Origin: Euclidia mi
Lineage: Eukaryota; Arthropoda; Insecta; Lepidoptera; Erebidae
DNA length: 64,000 bases
Reading direction: 5' to 3'
Assembly (NCBI GenBank): GCA_944739405.2
Contig: OX123199.2
Location: 6,623,898 to 6,687,897, forward strand
The notes below the pieces were generated by a model. That model saw only the letters and a list, made by a program, of their open reading frames with translations, was not told where the DNA came from and ran no database searches. A program made the translations under genes and the position numbers. Of this stretch, positions 51,428 to 63,694 are shown in pieces (positions within the stretch are counted from its first letter, which is position 1; each line of letters opens with the position of its first letter).

Positions 51428-53667
51428 TAGCTGACCCAGCGAACTCCGTATCGCCTTTTTAAGAGTTTTTATTTAATTCCCTTTTTTCCAAGCCCCTTTT
51501 CCAAAGTTACCATTGACTTAGCGCTTAATCTCTTATCATTCCAGGGTCTATAAATGATGCAAAAACAAACATAGATTTTTATATAATATTGATTTTCCCA
51601 TTCCTTAAAATATCGGAGACGATACCCATATCGACTTAAAAAAAAATCCCGTCCGCCATCTTTGATTATCTATCCGCCATCTTTGATCACGAAATAGATG
51701 TTGTATTTGGATTCACCATCCCTTAAATCATCAGAGACGATACCCATATTGATTTTTAAAATTTTTCCCATCCGCCATCTTTGATTTCCCATCCGCCATC
51801 TTGAATCACGAAATAGATGTTGTATTTGGATTCCCCATCCCTTCAAACATCGGAGACGATACCCATATAGATTTAAAAAAAAATCCCATCCGCCATCTTT
51901 GATCACGAAATAGATGGTGTTTTTGAATTCCCCATTCCTTAAAATATCGGAGACGATACCCATATCGACTTTAAAAAGATCCCGTCCGCCATCTTTGATT
52001 TCCTATCCGCCATCTTTGATCACGAAATAGATGTTGTATTTAGATTCGCCATCCCTTAAAACATCGGAGACGATAACCATATTGATTTTTTAAAACTTTC
52101 TCATCCGCCATCTTTGATTTCTCATCCCCCATCTTTGATCACGAAATAGATGTCGGATTTGGATTCCCCGTCCCTTTAAATATCGGCGACGATACCGATA
52201 TTGATTTTTTAAATTTTTCCTATCCGCCATTTTTGATTTCCCATCCGCCATCTTGAATCACGAAATAGATGTTGTATTTGGATTCCCCATCCCTTTAAAC
52301 ATCGGAGACGATACCCATATTGATTTTTTAAATTTTTCCCATCCGCCATTTTTGATTTCCCATCCGCCATCTTGAATCACGAAATAGATGTTGTATTTGG
52401 ATTCCCCATTCCTTCAAACATCGGAGACGATACCCATATTGATTAAAAAAAAAAATCCCATCCGCTATCTTTGATCACGAAATAGATGGTGTTTTTGAAT
52501 TCCCCATTCCTTAAAATATCGGAGACGATACCCATATTGACTTTAAAAAGATCCCGTCCGCCATCTTTGATTTCCTATCCGCCATCTTTGATCACGAAAT
52601 AGATGTTGTATTTAGATTCGCCATCCCTTAAAACATCGGAGACGATAACCATATTGATTTTTTAAAACTTTCTCATCCGCCATCTTTGATTTCTCATCCG
52701 CCATCTTTGATCACGAAATAGATGTCGGATTTGGATTCCCCATCCCTTTAAATATCGGCGACGATACCGATATTGATTTTTAAAATTTTTCCCATCCGCC
52801 ATTTTTGATTTCCCATCCGCCATCTTGAATCACGAAATAGATGTTGTATTTGGATTCCCCATCCCTTTAAACATCGGAGACGATACCCATATTGATTTTT
52901 TAAATTTTTCCCATCCGCCATTTTTGATTTCCCATCCGCCATCTTGAATCACGAAATAGATGTTGTATTTGGATTTCCCATCCCTTTAAACATCGGAGAC
53001 GATACCAATATTGATTTTTTAAAATTTTCCCATCCGCCATCTTTGATTGCCCATCCGCCATCTTTGATCACGAAATAGATGTTGTATTTCGATTCTCCAC
53101 CCCTTAAAATATCGAAGGCGATACCCATATTGATATTTAAAATTTTCTCATCCGCCATCTTTGATTTCCCGTCCGCCATCTTGGATCACTAAATAAATTT
53201 CATATCATTAATCAGCGTCCTGAAAATCTCGAAAACGATACCCATATAGATCGTATCCTATTCGTTTAGCCTTTTTTTGCCTTTGACCCAACCCTCCCCC
53301 TTCTCGTTTGACCATTTTATTATTTTGTCTGGCCCCTAAAAGTTTTTGCGTAATTTTATATAGCCTTTCGGAATAATTGGGCTATCATAGGCAATAACAA
53401 TTTTTAAAATCCGACTGCTAGTTCCTGAGATTAGCCGACATTATGTTTTAGCCTTTTTAGCCTTTTGCCCGGCCCCAAAGGGTCGAAGCGTTATGTTATA
53501 TAGCCTATAGCCTTCCGGAATAACTGGGCTATCGTATACAAAAAGAATTTTTCAGATCCGACCGGTAGTTCCTGAGATTAGCGCGTTCAAACAAACAAAC
53601 AAACAAACAAATAAACAAACAAACAAACAAACAAACAAACTCTTCCGCTTTATTATATTAGTATAGA
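51428..53667 (-). mobile_element. Helitron H3 nested in H2-C
   Basis: Reverse mirror of 60884-63123. It is inserted between A and T of H2 (compare 'ttatttcatacctgcag' in H2-B near 33045). The 3' terminus reads CTA instead of CTAG, a one-base loss shared with copy D. Carries the same minisatellite. Confidence 0.9.
51590..53190 (-). repeat. H3 minisatellite in copy C
   Basis: Same 119/97 bp unit order as at 47620-49210, reverse orientation. Its coordinates mirror copy D without any indel. Confidence 0.9.
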
Positions 53668-53845
53668 TACCTGCAGAAAGTGTAGTAACAGAGGGAGACT
53701 GTCTTTTGTAAAATTGACCTTCAAAAAGCACTGATTTTCAGCCTGCTTTGAATAAATGACTTTATGGTGATTCTGCTGAATTAAGTCATAAGTTGTGACT
53801 GAAGCAGATGGAGAAAATAAGGAATACATAGGGTAAAATACATAC

Positions 53846-56009
53846 TTATAGGACTTCTCGATATACAACATTAGTGGTTTGGCTCTCCACAGCCAAAATG
53901 TAAAGAGAGTCAGGACTGGTGACGCAGGAGCAAGCGACATACAGGACACCCGCTACCCTCAATGTCTGCCTGTGCGACTTATTGATGGTCATCGCGAAGC
54001 AAACACTCACGGGGAACTGTATGCGCTTGAATTATGAGGTATGAGAGGAATGCGTGGTATAAATACTGCCTCGCTGACGACACAACCCGTAAGAATTTCC
54101 TAAATGGTGTGTCTGTGGAGCGAGATGTCTTTCAGGCGGGTCACGTTACACAACTTCGGAGGAGATAGGTTCTGAAGAAGCATAATCGGGACACCGACCT
54201 TCAGCTTGATGCTATGCGCTGGAAGTTCACTTGCTGACTGGGAGTTCAGAAATTCCACGGTATAATGTGTGGCGTTTTCTTGCTCGACCACAGTGTTTAT
54301 AGAGGTGTAGACCACTTCATTCCTCTCAAGTTCCGAGAGAATGCATTCGTTAATTGCTACAGCCTAATCATTTTTGGGCGTCAAAATAGGCCACTCACAC
54401 ACTCACGAATTCTGCTATTACGGTATACAGCTGTATAATTCTAAGCTGGATATAACTCTACTGAGAGACTCTGGAAGCACCACCTGTCCACCTCTCTCCT
54501 CTGGTAGAGTGTCTTCGCCAATACTTAGAAAGACATCTTAGAATTGTTGAGCTCGTGCATTGACGCCAAGTTGAGCTCTCTCATTAATGGTCAAGCGCAG
54601 CATACGAACTCGTGACCACAACAAAGATAATTTCAACGAAGCACTCACCTTATGCGTGTGGTGATGGATTAAGAATACGGAATGTCACCACCCCATATCA
54701 TCCCATGGGTGTTGTGGACTGTTAAAGGCTGATGATGATGGCTCACCTCGTCAGCCCTCGATCCCCGCGTCACCACGGGAAGCGTTTGTCGGGAATCGTC
54801 ACTGAACAGAACTGTGACCACCCATTAAATGCACGTTCCTGCGGATGTCCCGCAGGGTTCTGTCCATGGCCTGAACTGCCTTCCTATTGGCCATCGTACG
54901 CTCATCCCATACGATCAGAGTGCATACCTTGAGCACGTGTCCCTTATCACTGTTACGTGACACACCACAAACGGGTATTACGGCGCTCTCTAAATCGATG
55001 GGAATTTTAAACATGGTATGTGCTGTCTTGCCACCCGGAAGCAGTGTGGCAGCGACTGCTGGCGACGCTACAGCAATGACAATTTTGCCTTGCCTCCTGA
55101 CCTCTGCAAGTATGCCAGTAGTAACAAATGTTTTTCCTGTTCCCCCAGGAGCATCCAAAAAAAACATTTTAGCCTGGCTTTGCCCAGCGCTTTCAAGGAC
55201 GGTATCGTAAAATTCGTAAGGTGGTCATTTCAAATTGTCTCAGCGTTATACTCCCAATTTTCACGGTCTTGATGCGGTGATGATTGGAAAGCTGGGTACA
55301 AATATTTGACCAGTGGATTGCCGCTGATAGAAATGACCACCTCTTGAAGTGAACTGAGACAGGTGTTCAGCACGCGGTCATCAGTTACTTCGACTTCGTC
55401 TCTAGTAACACGCCTCAAAGCTCGTAGAAAATCTTCAGACCGATGATGGCGATACTTCTCCCAGAAAGCTACCGCGTTCACGACTCCACAAAACACCAAG
55501 ATGACGTCAAGCAGATGACGCATGCGGCTGGGACTGTCACTGACGCTCGCCTCCGCGAGGTTGTCATCCCAGTATTGGTCACCGTCGAGAAAGTGACGTA
55601 CTACGCAGGCTGTGCGGTAAGTGGGATATGGAGTATCCCACTTACCGCACAGCCTGCGTAGTCATCAAATGTCCTCAGAAAGGCGAAAGACGTTGGGCCT
55701 TGGACCGTGTGAAGTAACAACCGCAGAAAATAGCATTCGACATTATTTGTGTGTACGGTATAAACTCTACAAAATGCGGTGTCCTTGAATCTTCCCGGAA
55801 AACCTTCCACAGCACCTCCTCGTCAACGTCGGTTAAATACACCCTTTTGCTTGTCGTACGTGTAATATGAAGGCATCTCGTCATACGATTTTACAGAGCC
55901 TGAAAAATGCCAAGAGAGTTGTTTGACGCGGATTTTCCAAGTGCTCAGCAACGCTGTCGGGATCAAAATATATGCGCTGGCCGTTCTCTAGGTGGTCGTG
56001 TAAATGCAT
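53846..56009 (-). pseudogene. Helitron Pif1-type helicase, broken (copy C)
   Basis: Same gene as in H2-B but with the segment missing there. The reverse strand shows 'HLENGQRIYFDPDSVAEHLE', 'DEEVLWKVFREDSRTPHFVE', a 61 bp palindrome where the reading is disrupted, 'DVILVFCGVVNAVAFWEKYR', Walker A 'FLDAPGGTGKTF', 'LIVWDERTMAN', 'YTVEFLNSQSASELP' and 'PIMLLQNLSPPKLCN', ending at 53846. Frameshifts separate nearly every block. An internally deleted (gat)n-tailed SINE sits at about 54651-54745. No Rep domain. It cannot make a helicase. Confidence 0.85.
55601..55661. repeat. 61 bp palindrome inside the helicase pseudogene (copy C)
   Basis: 28-nt arms (ctacgcaggctgtgcggtaa + gtgggata) around a 5-nt loop. 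Absent from H2-B, where the surrounding segment is deleted. The mirror is at 58890-58950. Confidence 0.9.
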
Positions 56010-57019
56010 TACGGTAGGATGCTTCACATGTATAGAGAACACCAGTATCCGCCAAACCGCTTCAGACGTAACAATAAATGTGGCTGTGTGTGAGTAAAAA
56101 TAATCTAGCTAGTTCCACATCTCACTAATGTTTGTATTATACAGTTAATCCAAACAAAGGTACGTGCTATATGTATATCCTGGAAGACAATTTAAAGCAA
56201 GTTTACATGCGACATGAAAATATATTAATTAAGAAGCAATAATTACACCCATGTGCCCAAAATGTTTATTTTGTACTAACTCTATTACTATTTATTCTGA
56301 CAGAAATTATGTAAGCAATCAAGTGTGGCGATGGTGTAGTAAATTAATTAAATAACTTCAACTAATAGTCTTGCTCATCTCTGAAACGAATTAAAATAAA
56401 AATTTTAAGAAGAAAATGTACAACTCCATCTATGACTTTTGAAAACAACTATTAACGTCGCCAACATGTTCAAATTTAAATTATTTATATCCAAAAAGGG
56501 CTTACACATGTATTTCGACTTGATGTTTTTGAACTCTCTTAGATGGCGCTGCATTAAAATTGTCTTAATTCTACAAATATTCAATTAATTATTTTTATCA
56601 GCCTAAGTTACTTATATTGCGTGATTTTTATAGTGTGAAGTTAGCTTATAGCATAGTTAACATAGTAACAACATTCAAATATGCATTGTTACATTACACG
56701 TTGTTACAGAATGCGTTGGAGAAATAAAGGTTCTCTGCTCGTTCCCTGTAGGTCATAGCGTGGTAATATGTAGCCTATGTGGTGACCCGACTTTTTAATA
56801 ATATTTGTGCCAAATTTGAAGTAAATCCATGCAGTACTTTTTAACTTTTTCCCGGATATAAGGACAAACAGATAAACAGACAAACAGACAAACAGACAAA
56901 AATTCTAAAAACTATATTTTTGGCCTTGGTATCGATAGTAGATCACACCCCAAGTATTCTTTAAAAAAAATATTCAATGTACAGTTTTGACTTTCCTACC
57001 ATTTTATTATATGTATAGA

Positions 57020-57523
57020 TAGTAAATATATACATAATATTGTTTTTAAATGCAATCGGAATCAGCAACGTATTGTTAACTTATGGGAACGACATTCCTA
57101 CTCATATATCCACTTGTACATTCCTGTCATCAGCCATAGTAAACAGGCTGAGAATTAATCAACAATAATAAATGAGTTATTTAACCAAACGGTGATTCAG
57201 GTCAGCGCTATAAAAGACAAATGTTCATTATGTTGAAATCAGTATTAACAATTATCTCTTCATACACAGCAAAACCTTGAAGATGAAGTAAGTGTACATG
57301 TAATCTTAATATATAAAATCCTTGCGTTACTGACTGACTGACAGACACGCTACAGCCGAAACTATTGGGCGCAGGAAGCTGAAATTTGGCATGTATGTTC
57401 CTTGGGGACCGTAGGGGTGCACTAAGAAGAGATTACCCGAAATTCCCACGGGATCGGCCAAAACGGGTAAATTAAAAAAAATGCAGGCGTAGCTGCTGGC
57501 GTCCTCTAGTCTACATATAATTA
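57020..57523. other. Spacer between the two Helitron arms
   Basis: Unique DNA (57020-57303) plus the mini-Helitron H5-2 (57304-57509) and 14 bases. It includes the host T and A that border the two Helitron 5' ends. It is not mirrored, so the palindrome is not a perfect fold-back at its centre. Confidence 0.85.
57304..57509 (+). mobile_element. Mini-Helitron H5, copy 2
   Basis: TCTTAATATATAAAATCC...GTCCTCTAG between A (57303) and T (57510), 206 bp. Matches 3170-3370 closely. Confidence 0.75.
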
Positions 57524-58541
57524 TCTATACATATAATAAAATGGTAGGAAAGTCAAAACTGTACATTGAATATTTTTTTTAAAGAATACTTGGGGTGTGA
57601 TCTACTATCGATACCAAGGCCAAAAATATAGTTTTTAGAATTTTTGTCTGTTTGTCTGTTTGTCTGTTTGTCTGTTTATCTGTTTGTCCTTATATCCGGG
57701 AAAAAGTTAAAAAGTACTGCATGGATTTACTTCAAATTTGGCACAAATATTATTAAAAAGTCGGGTCACCACATAGGCTACATATTACCACGCTATGACC
57801 TACAGGGAACGAGCAGAGAACCTTTATTTCTCCAACGCATTCTGTAACAACGTGTAATGTAACAATGCATATTTGAATGTTGTTACTATGTTAACTATGC
57901 TATAAGCTAACTTCACACTATAAAAATCACGCAATATAAGTAACTTAGGCTGATAAAAATAATTAATTGAATATTTGTAGAATTAAGACAATTTTAATGC
58001 AGCGCCATCTAAGAGAGTTCAAAAACATCAAGTCGAAATACATGTGTAAGCCCTTTTTGGATATAAATAATTTAAATTTGAACATGTTGGCGACGTTAAT
58101 AGTTGTTTTCAAAAGTCATAGATGGAGTTGTACATTTTCTTCTTAAAATTTTTATTTTAATTCGTTTCAGAGATGAGCAAGACTATTAGTTGAAGTTATT
58201 TAATTAATTTACTACACCATCGCCACACTTGATTGCTTACATAATTTCTGTCAGAATAAATAGTAATAGAGTTAGTACAAAATAAACATTTTGGGCACAT
58301 GGGTGTAATTATTGCTTCTTAATTAATATATTTTCATGTCGCATGTAAACTTGCTTTAAATTGTCTTCCAGGATATACATATAGCACGTACCTTTGTTTG
58401 GATTAACTGTATAATACAAACATTAGTGAGATGTGGAACTAGCTAGATTATTTTTACTCACACACAGCCACATTTATTGTTACGTCTGAAGCGGTTTGGC
58501 GGATACTGGTGTTCTCTATACATGTGAAGCATCCTACCGTA

Positions 58542-60705
58542 ATGCATTTACACGACCACCTAGAGAACGGCCAGCGCATATATTTTGATCCCGACAGCGT
58601 TGCTGAGCACTTGGAAAATCCGCGTCAAACAACTCTCTTGGCATTTTTCAGGCTCTGTAAAATCGTATGACGAGATGCCTTCATATTACACGTACGACAA
58701 GCAAAAGGGTGTATTTAACCGACGTTGACGAGGAGGTGCTGTGGAAGGTTTTCCGGGAAGATTCAAGGACACCGCATTTTGTAGAGTTTATACCGTACAC
58801 ACAAATAATGTCGAATGCTATTTTCTGCGGTTGTTACTTCACACGGTCCAAGGCCCAACGTCTTTCGCCTTTCTGAGGACATTTGATGACTACGCAGGCT
58901 GTGCGGTAAGTGGGATACTCCATATCCCACTTACCGCACAGCCTGCGTAGTACGTCACTTTCTCGACGGTGACCAATACTGGGATGACAACCTCGCGGAG
59001 GCGAGCGTCAGTGACAGTCCCAGCCGCATGCGTCATCTGCTTGACGTCATCTTGGTGTTTTGTGGAGTCGTGAACGCGGTAGCTTTCTGGGAGAAGTATC
59101 GCCATCATCGGTCTGAAGATTTTCTACGAGCTTTGAGGCGTGTTACTAGAGACGAAGTCGAAGTAACTGATGACCGCGTGCTGAACACCTGTCTCAGTTC
59201 ACTTCAAGAGGTGGTCATTTCTATCAGCGGCAATCCACTGGTCAAATATTTGTACCCAGCTTTCCAATCATCACCGCATCAAGACCGTGAAAATTGGGAG
59301 TATAACGCTGAGACAATTTGAAATGACCACCTTACGAATTTTACGATACCGTCCTTGAAAGCGCTGGGCAAAGCCAGGCTAAAATGTTTTTTTTGGATGC
59401 TCCTGGGGGAACAGGAAAAACATTTGTTACTACTGGCATACTTGCAGAGGTCAGGAGGCAAGGCAAAATTGTCATTGCTGTAGCGTCGCCAGCAGTCGCT
59501 GCCACACTGCTTCCGGGTGGCAAGACAGCACATACCATGTTTAAAATTCCCATCGATTTAGAGAGCGCCGTAATACCCGTTTGTGGTGTGTCACGTAACA
59601 GTGATAAGGGACACGTGCTCAAGGTATGCACTCTGATCGTATGGGATGAGCGTACGATGGCCAATAGGAAGGCAGTTCAGGCCATGGACAGAACCCTGCG
59701 GGACATCCGCAGGAACGTGCATTTAATGGGTGGTCACAGTTCTGTTCAGTGACGATTCCCGACAAACGCTTCCCGTGGTGACGCGGGGATCGAGGGCTGA
59801 CGAGGTGAGCCATCATCATCAGCCTTTAACAGTCCACAACACCCATGGGATGATATGGGGTGGTGACATTCCGTATTCTTAATCCATCACCACACGCATA
59901 AGGTGAGTGCTTCGTTGAAATTATCTTTGTTGTGGTCACGAGTTCGTATGCTGCGCTTGACCATTAATGAGAGAGCTCAACTTGGCGTCAATGCACGAGC
60001 TCAACAATTCTAAGATGTCTTTCTAAGTATTGGCGAAGACACTCTACCAGAGGAGAGAGGTGGACAGGTGGTGCTTCCAGAGTCTCTCAGTAGAGTTATA
60101 TCCAGCTTAGAATTATACAGCTGTATACCGTAATAGCAGAATTCGTGAGTGTGTGAGTGGCCTATTTTGACGCCCAAAAATGATTAGGCTGTAGCAATTA
60201 ACGAATGCATTCTCTCGGAACTTGAGAGGAATGAAGTGGTCTACACCTCTATAAACACTGTGGTCGAGCAAGAAAACGCCACACATTATACCGTGGAATT
60301 TCTGAACTCCCAGTCAGCAAGTGAACTTCCAGCGCATAGCATCAAGCTGAAGGTCGGTGTCCCGATTATGCTTCTTCAGAACCTATCTCCTCCGAAGTTG
60401 TGTAACGTGACCCGCCTGAAAGACATCTCGCTCCACAGACACACCATTTAGGAAATTCTTACGGGTTGTGTCGTCAGCGAGGCAGTATTTATACCACGCA
60501 TTCCTCTCATACCTCATAATTCAAGCGCATACAGTTCCCCGTGAGTGTTTGCTTCGCGATGACCATCAATAAGTCGCACAGGCAGACATTGAGGGTAGCG
60601 GGTGTCCTGTATGTCGCTTGCTCCTGCGTCACCAGTCCTGACTCTCTTTACATTTTGGCTGTGGAGAGCCAAACCACTAATGTTGTATATCGAGAAGTCC
60701 TATAA
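58542..60705 (+). pseudogene. Helitron Pif1-type helicase, broken (copy D)
   Basis: Plus-strand twin of 53846-56009. ATG 58542 opens 'MHLHDHLENGQRIYFDPDSV'. The Walker A block 'FLDAPGGTGKTF' is near 59390, motif II 'LIVWDERTMAN' near 59635, 'PIMLLQNLSPPKLCN' near 60365, and a C-terminal block 'SQTTNVVYREVL' ends at TAA 60703-60705. Every frameshift seen in copy C is present here too, so the gene died before the two copies separated. No Rep domain. Confidence 0.85.
58890..58950. repeat. 61 bp palindrome inside the helicase pseudogene (copy D)
   Basis: Arms 58890-58917 and 58923-58950 are exact complements with a 5-nt loop (ctcca). They interrupt the helicase frame after '...RTFDD'. Confidence 0.9.
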
Positions 60706-60883
60706 GTATGTATTTTACCCTATGTATTCCTTATTTTCTCCATCTGCTTCAGTCACAACTTATGACTTAATTCAGCAGAATCACCATAAAGTCATTTATT
60801 CAAAGCAGGCTGAAAATCAGTGCTTTTTGAAGGTCAATTTTACAAAAGACAGTCTCCCTCTGTTACTACACTTTCTGCAGGTA

Positions 60884-63123
60884 TCTATACTAATATAATA
60901 AAGCGGAAGAGTTTGTTTGTTTGTTTGTTTGTTTGTTTATTTGTTTGTTTGTTTGTTTGTTTGAACGCGCTAATCTCAGGAACTACCGGTCGGATCTGAA
61001 AAATTCTTTTTGTATACGATAGCCCAGTTATTCCGGAAGGCTATAGGCTATATAACATAACGCTTCGACCCTTTGGGGCCGGGCAAAAGGCTAAAAAGGC
61101 TAAAACATAATGTCGGCTAATCTCAGGAACTAGCAGTCGGATTTTAAAAATTGTTATTGCCTATGATAGCCCAATTATTCCGAAAGGCTATATAAAATTA
61201 CGCAAAAACTTTTAGGGGCCAGACAAAATAATAAAATGGTCAAACGAGAAGGGGGAGGGTTGGGTCAAAGGCAAAAAAAGGCTAAACGAATAGGATACGA
61301 TCTATATGGGTATCGTTTTCGAGATTTTCAGGACGCTGATTAATGATATGAAATTTATTTAGTGATCCAAGATGGCGGACGGGAAATCAAAGATGGCGGA
61401 TGAGAAAATTTTAAATATCAATATGGGTATCGCCTTCGATATTTTAAGGGGTGGAGAATCGAAATACAACATCTATTTCGTGATCAAAGATGGCGGATGG
61501 GCAATCAAAGATGGCGGATGGGAAAATTTTAAAAAATCAATATTGGTATCGTCTCCGATGTTTAAAGGGATGGGAAATCCAAATACAACATCTATTTCGT
61601 GATTCAAGATGGCGGATGGGAAATCAAAAATGGCGGATGGGAAAAATTTAAAAAATCAATATGGGTATCGTCTCCGATGTTTAAAGGGATGGGGAATCCA
61701 AATACAACATCTATTTCGTGATTCAAGATGGCGGATGGGAAATCAAAAATGGCGGATGGGAAAAATTTTAAAAATCAATATCGGTATCGTCGCCGATATT
61801 TAAAGGGATGGGGAATCCAAATCCGACATCTATTTCGTGATCAAAGATGGCGGATGAGAAATCAAAGATGGCGGATGAGAAAGTTTTAAAAAATCAATAT
61901 GGTTATCGTCTCCGATGTTTTAAGGGATGGCGAATCTAAATACAACATCTATTTCGTGATCAAAGATGGCGGATAGGAAATCAAAGATGGCGGACGGGAT
62001 CTTTTTAAAGTCAATATGGGTATCGTCTCCGATATTTTAAGGAATGGGGAATTCAAAAACACCATCTATTTCGTGATCAAAGATAGCGGATGGGATTTTT
62101 TTTTTTAATCAATATGGGTATCGTCTCCGATGTTTGAAGGAATGGGGAATCCAAATACAACATCTATTTCGTGATTCAAGATGGCGGATGGGAAATCAAA
62201 AATGGCGGATGGGAAAAATTTAAAAAATCAATATGGGTATCGTCTCCGATGTTTAAAGGGATGGGGAATCCAAATACAACATCTATTTCGTGATTCAAGA
62301 TGGCGGATGGGAAATCAAAAATGGCGGATAGGAAAAATTTAAAAAATCAATATCGGTATCGTCGCCGATATTTAAAGGGACGGGGAATCCAAATCCGACA
62401 TCTATTTCGTGATCAAAGATGGGGGATGAGAAATCAAAGATGGCGGATGAGAAAGTTTTAAAAAATCAATATGGTTATCGTCTCCGATGTTTTAAGGGAT
62501 GGCGAATCTAAATACAACATCTATTTCGTGATCAAAGATGGCGGATAGGAAATCAAAGATGGCGGACGGGATCTTTTTAAAGTCGATATGGGTATCGTCT
62601 CCGATATTTTAAGGAATGGGGAATTCAAAAACACCATCTATTTCGTGATCAAAGATGGCGGATGGGATTTTTTTTTAAATCTATATGGGTATCGTCTCCG
62701 ATGTTTGAAGGGATGGGGAATCCAAATACAACATCTATTTCGTGATTCAAGATGGCGGATGGGAAATCAAAGATGGCGGATGGGAAAAATTTTAAAAATC
62801 AATATGGGTATCGTCTCTGATGATTTAAGGGATGGTGAATCCAAATACAACATCTATTTCGTGATCAAAGATGGCGGATAGATAATCAAAGATGGCGGAC
62901 GGGATTTTTTTTTAAGTCGATATGGGTATCGTCTCCGATATTTTAAGGAATGGGAAAATCAATATTATATAAAAATCTATGTTTGTTTTTGCATCATTTA
63001 TAGACCCTGGAATGATAAGAGATTAAGCGCTAAGTCAATGGTAACTTTGGAAAAGGGGCTTGGAAAAAAGGGAATTAAATAAAAACTCTTAAAAAGGCGA
63101 TACGGAGTTCGCTGGGTCAGCTA
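60884..63123 (+). mobile_element. Helitron H3 nested in H2-D
   Basis: TCTATACTAATATAATAAAG after A (60883), to 'gagttcgctgggtcagcta' and T; the final G of CTAG is missing. It is nearly identical to the free copy E at 47142 (constant offset 13750-13752). Confidence 0.9.
61371..62960 (+). repeat. H3 minisatellite in copy D
   Basis: Same 119/97 bp units with the 571 bp higher-order period as at 47620-49210. Confidence 0.9.
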
Positions 63124-63152
63124 TTAAATATAAAGAAGAAAAGGGGCGAGCT

Positions 63153-63192
63153 AATGTGCCCGGTAGATGGCTATCCATCTACCGGGCACATT
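63153..63192. repeat. 40 bp perfect hairpin (copy D)
   Basis: Mirror of 51359-51398. Confidence 0.85.
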
Positions 63193-63338
63193 GTTAAGCG
63201 AGCGATAATTAATTAATATTTTTTAATACGAACATAACTTCGAAAAGTCATAGGTGTGTGCCCGGGGTAGCTGGAGATCGAACCCAAGACCATCGTCTCG
63301 GCAGTCCGTTACATAAACCACTGGGCTATCGCCGCCAC
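63193..63338 (-). mobile_element. S3 SINE in H2-D
   Basis: Mirror of 51214-51358; A and B boxes are on the reverse strand. Confidence 0.7.
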
Positions 63339-63428
63339 GTATTTTTTAAAAGGTATAATAGTAGGTATTTATTTAATAGTTAGGTGCTGTAAAGCGTTCA
63401 CGCAGACGACGTCGCGGGCAGCAGCTAG

Positions 63429-63694
63429 TGTAAAATAATATTACTAACCATCACACTTTGCTTGGCGTTTAATTCAAGAAGTGAAGCCTGCCAACCCGTA
63501 CTTGGCTAGCATCATTGAATATGGTGTCATCCTGCACATTTAGAGAAGAGGCTTGCATCTAGCAGTCATCAGCCCGGTATAAATATTGTCCCACTGCTGG
63601 ATACGGGTGTCTTCTCTTATTATTAATTGTTAATTCATCATAATCCGTTAACTATATACAAAGTTATTGTAATTTACAATGATTATATATAATA
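63429..63694. other. Unassigned right flank with LINE-tail trace
   Basis: 'catcagcccggtataaatat' and 'cccactgctggatacgggtg' resemble an eroded LINE 3' end of the 50303-50400 type. Otherwise nothing is recognised. Confidence 0.4.

Larger units (their letters stand above)
51123..57019 (-). mobile_element. Composite Helitron H2+H3, copy C (left palindrome arm)
   Basis: A reverse-oriented H2 of 5897 bp. The 5' TC is at 57019/57018 and the 3' CTAG is at 51123-51126, with T and A in the flanks. It contains H3 (51428-53667), an S3 SINE, a dead Pif1 helicase and a 61 bp palindrome. It mirrors copy D base for base wherever I compared them; paired coordinates sum to 114551 except at the inner end, where D has one extra 8 bp (cagacaaa) unit. 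Confidence 0.9.
57524..63428 (+). mobile_element. Composite Helitron H2+H3, copy D (right palindrome arm)
   Basis: A forward H2 of 5905 bp, from TCTATACATATAATAAAATG after A (57523) to 'gtcgcgggcagcagCTAG' before T (63429). Content and order match copy C in mirror. Symmetry with C stops exactly at the Helitron termini (63430 G against 51121 T), so the duplicated unit is the element itself and not flanking DNA. Confidence 0.9.

Noticed and set aside
51123..63428. Dismissing the palindrome as a simple assembly artefact
   Set aside because: The spacer is unique, the arms differ by an 8 bp unit, and symmetry ends exactly at Helitron termini with correct A and T flanks. An artefact remains possible, so it is reported with that caveat.
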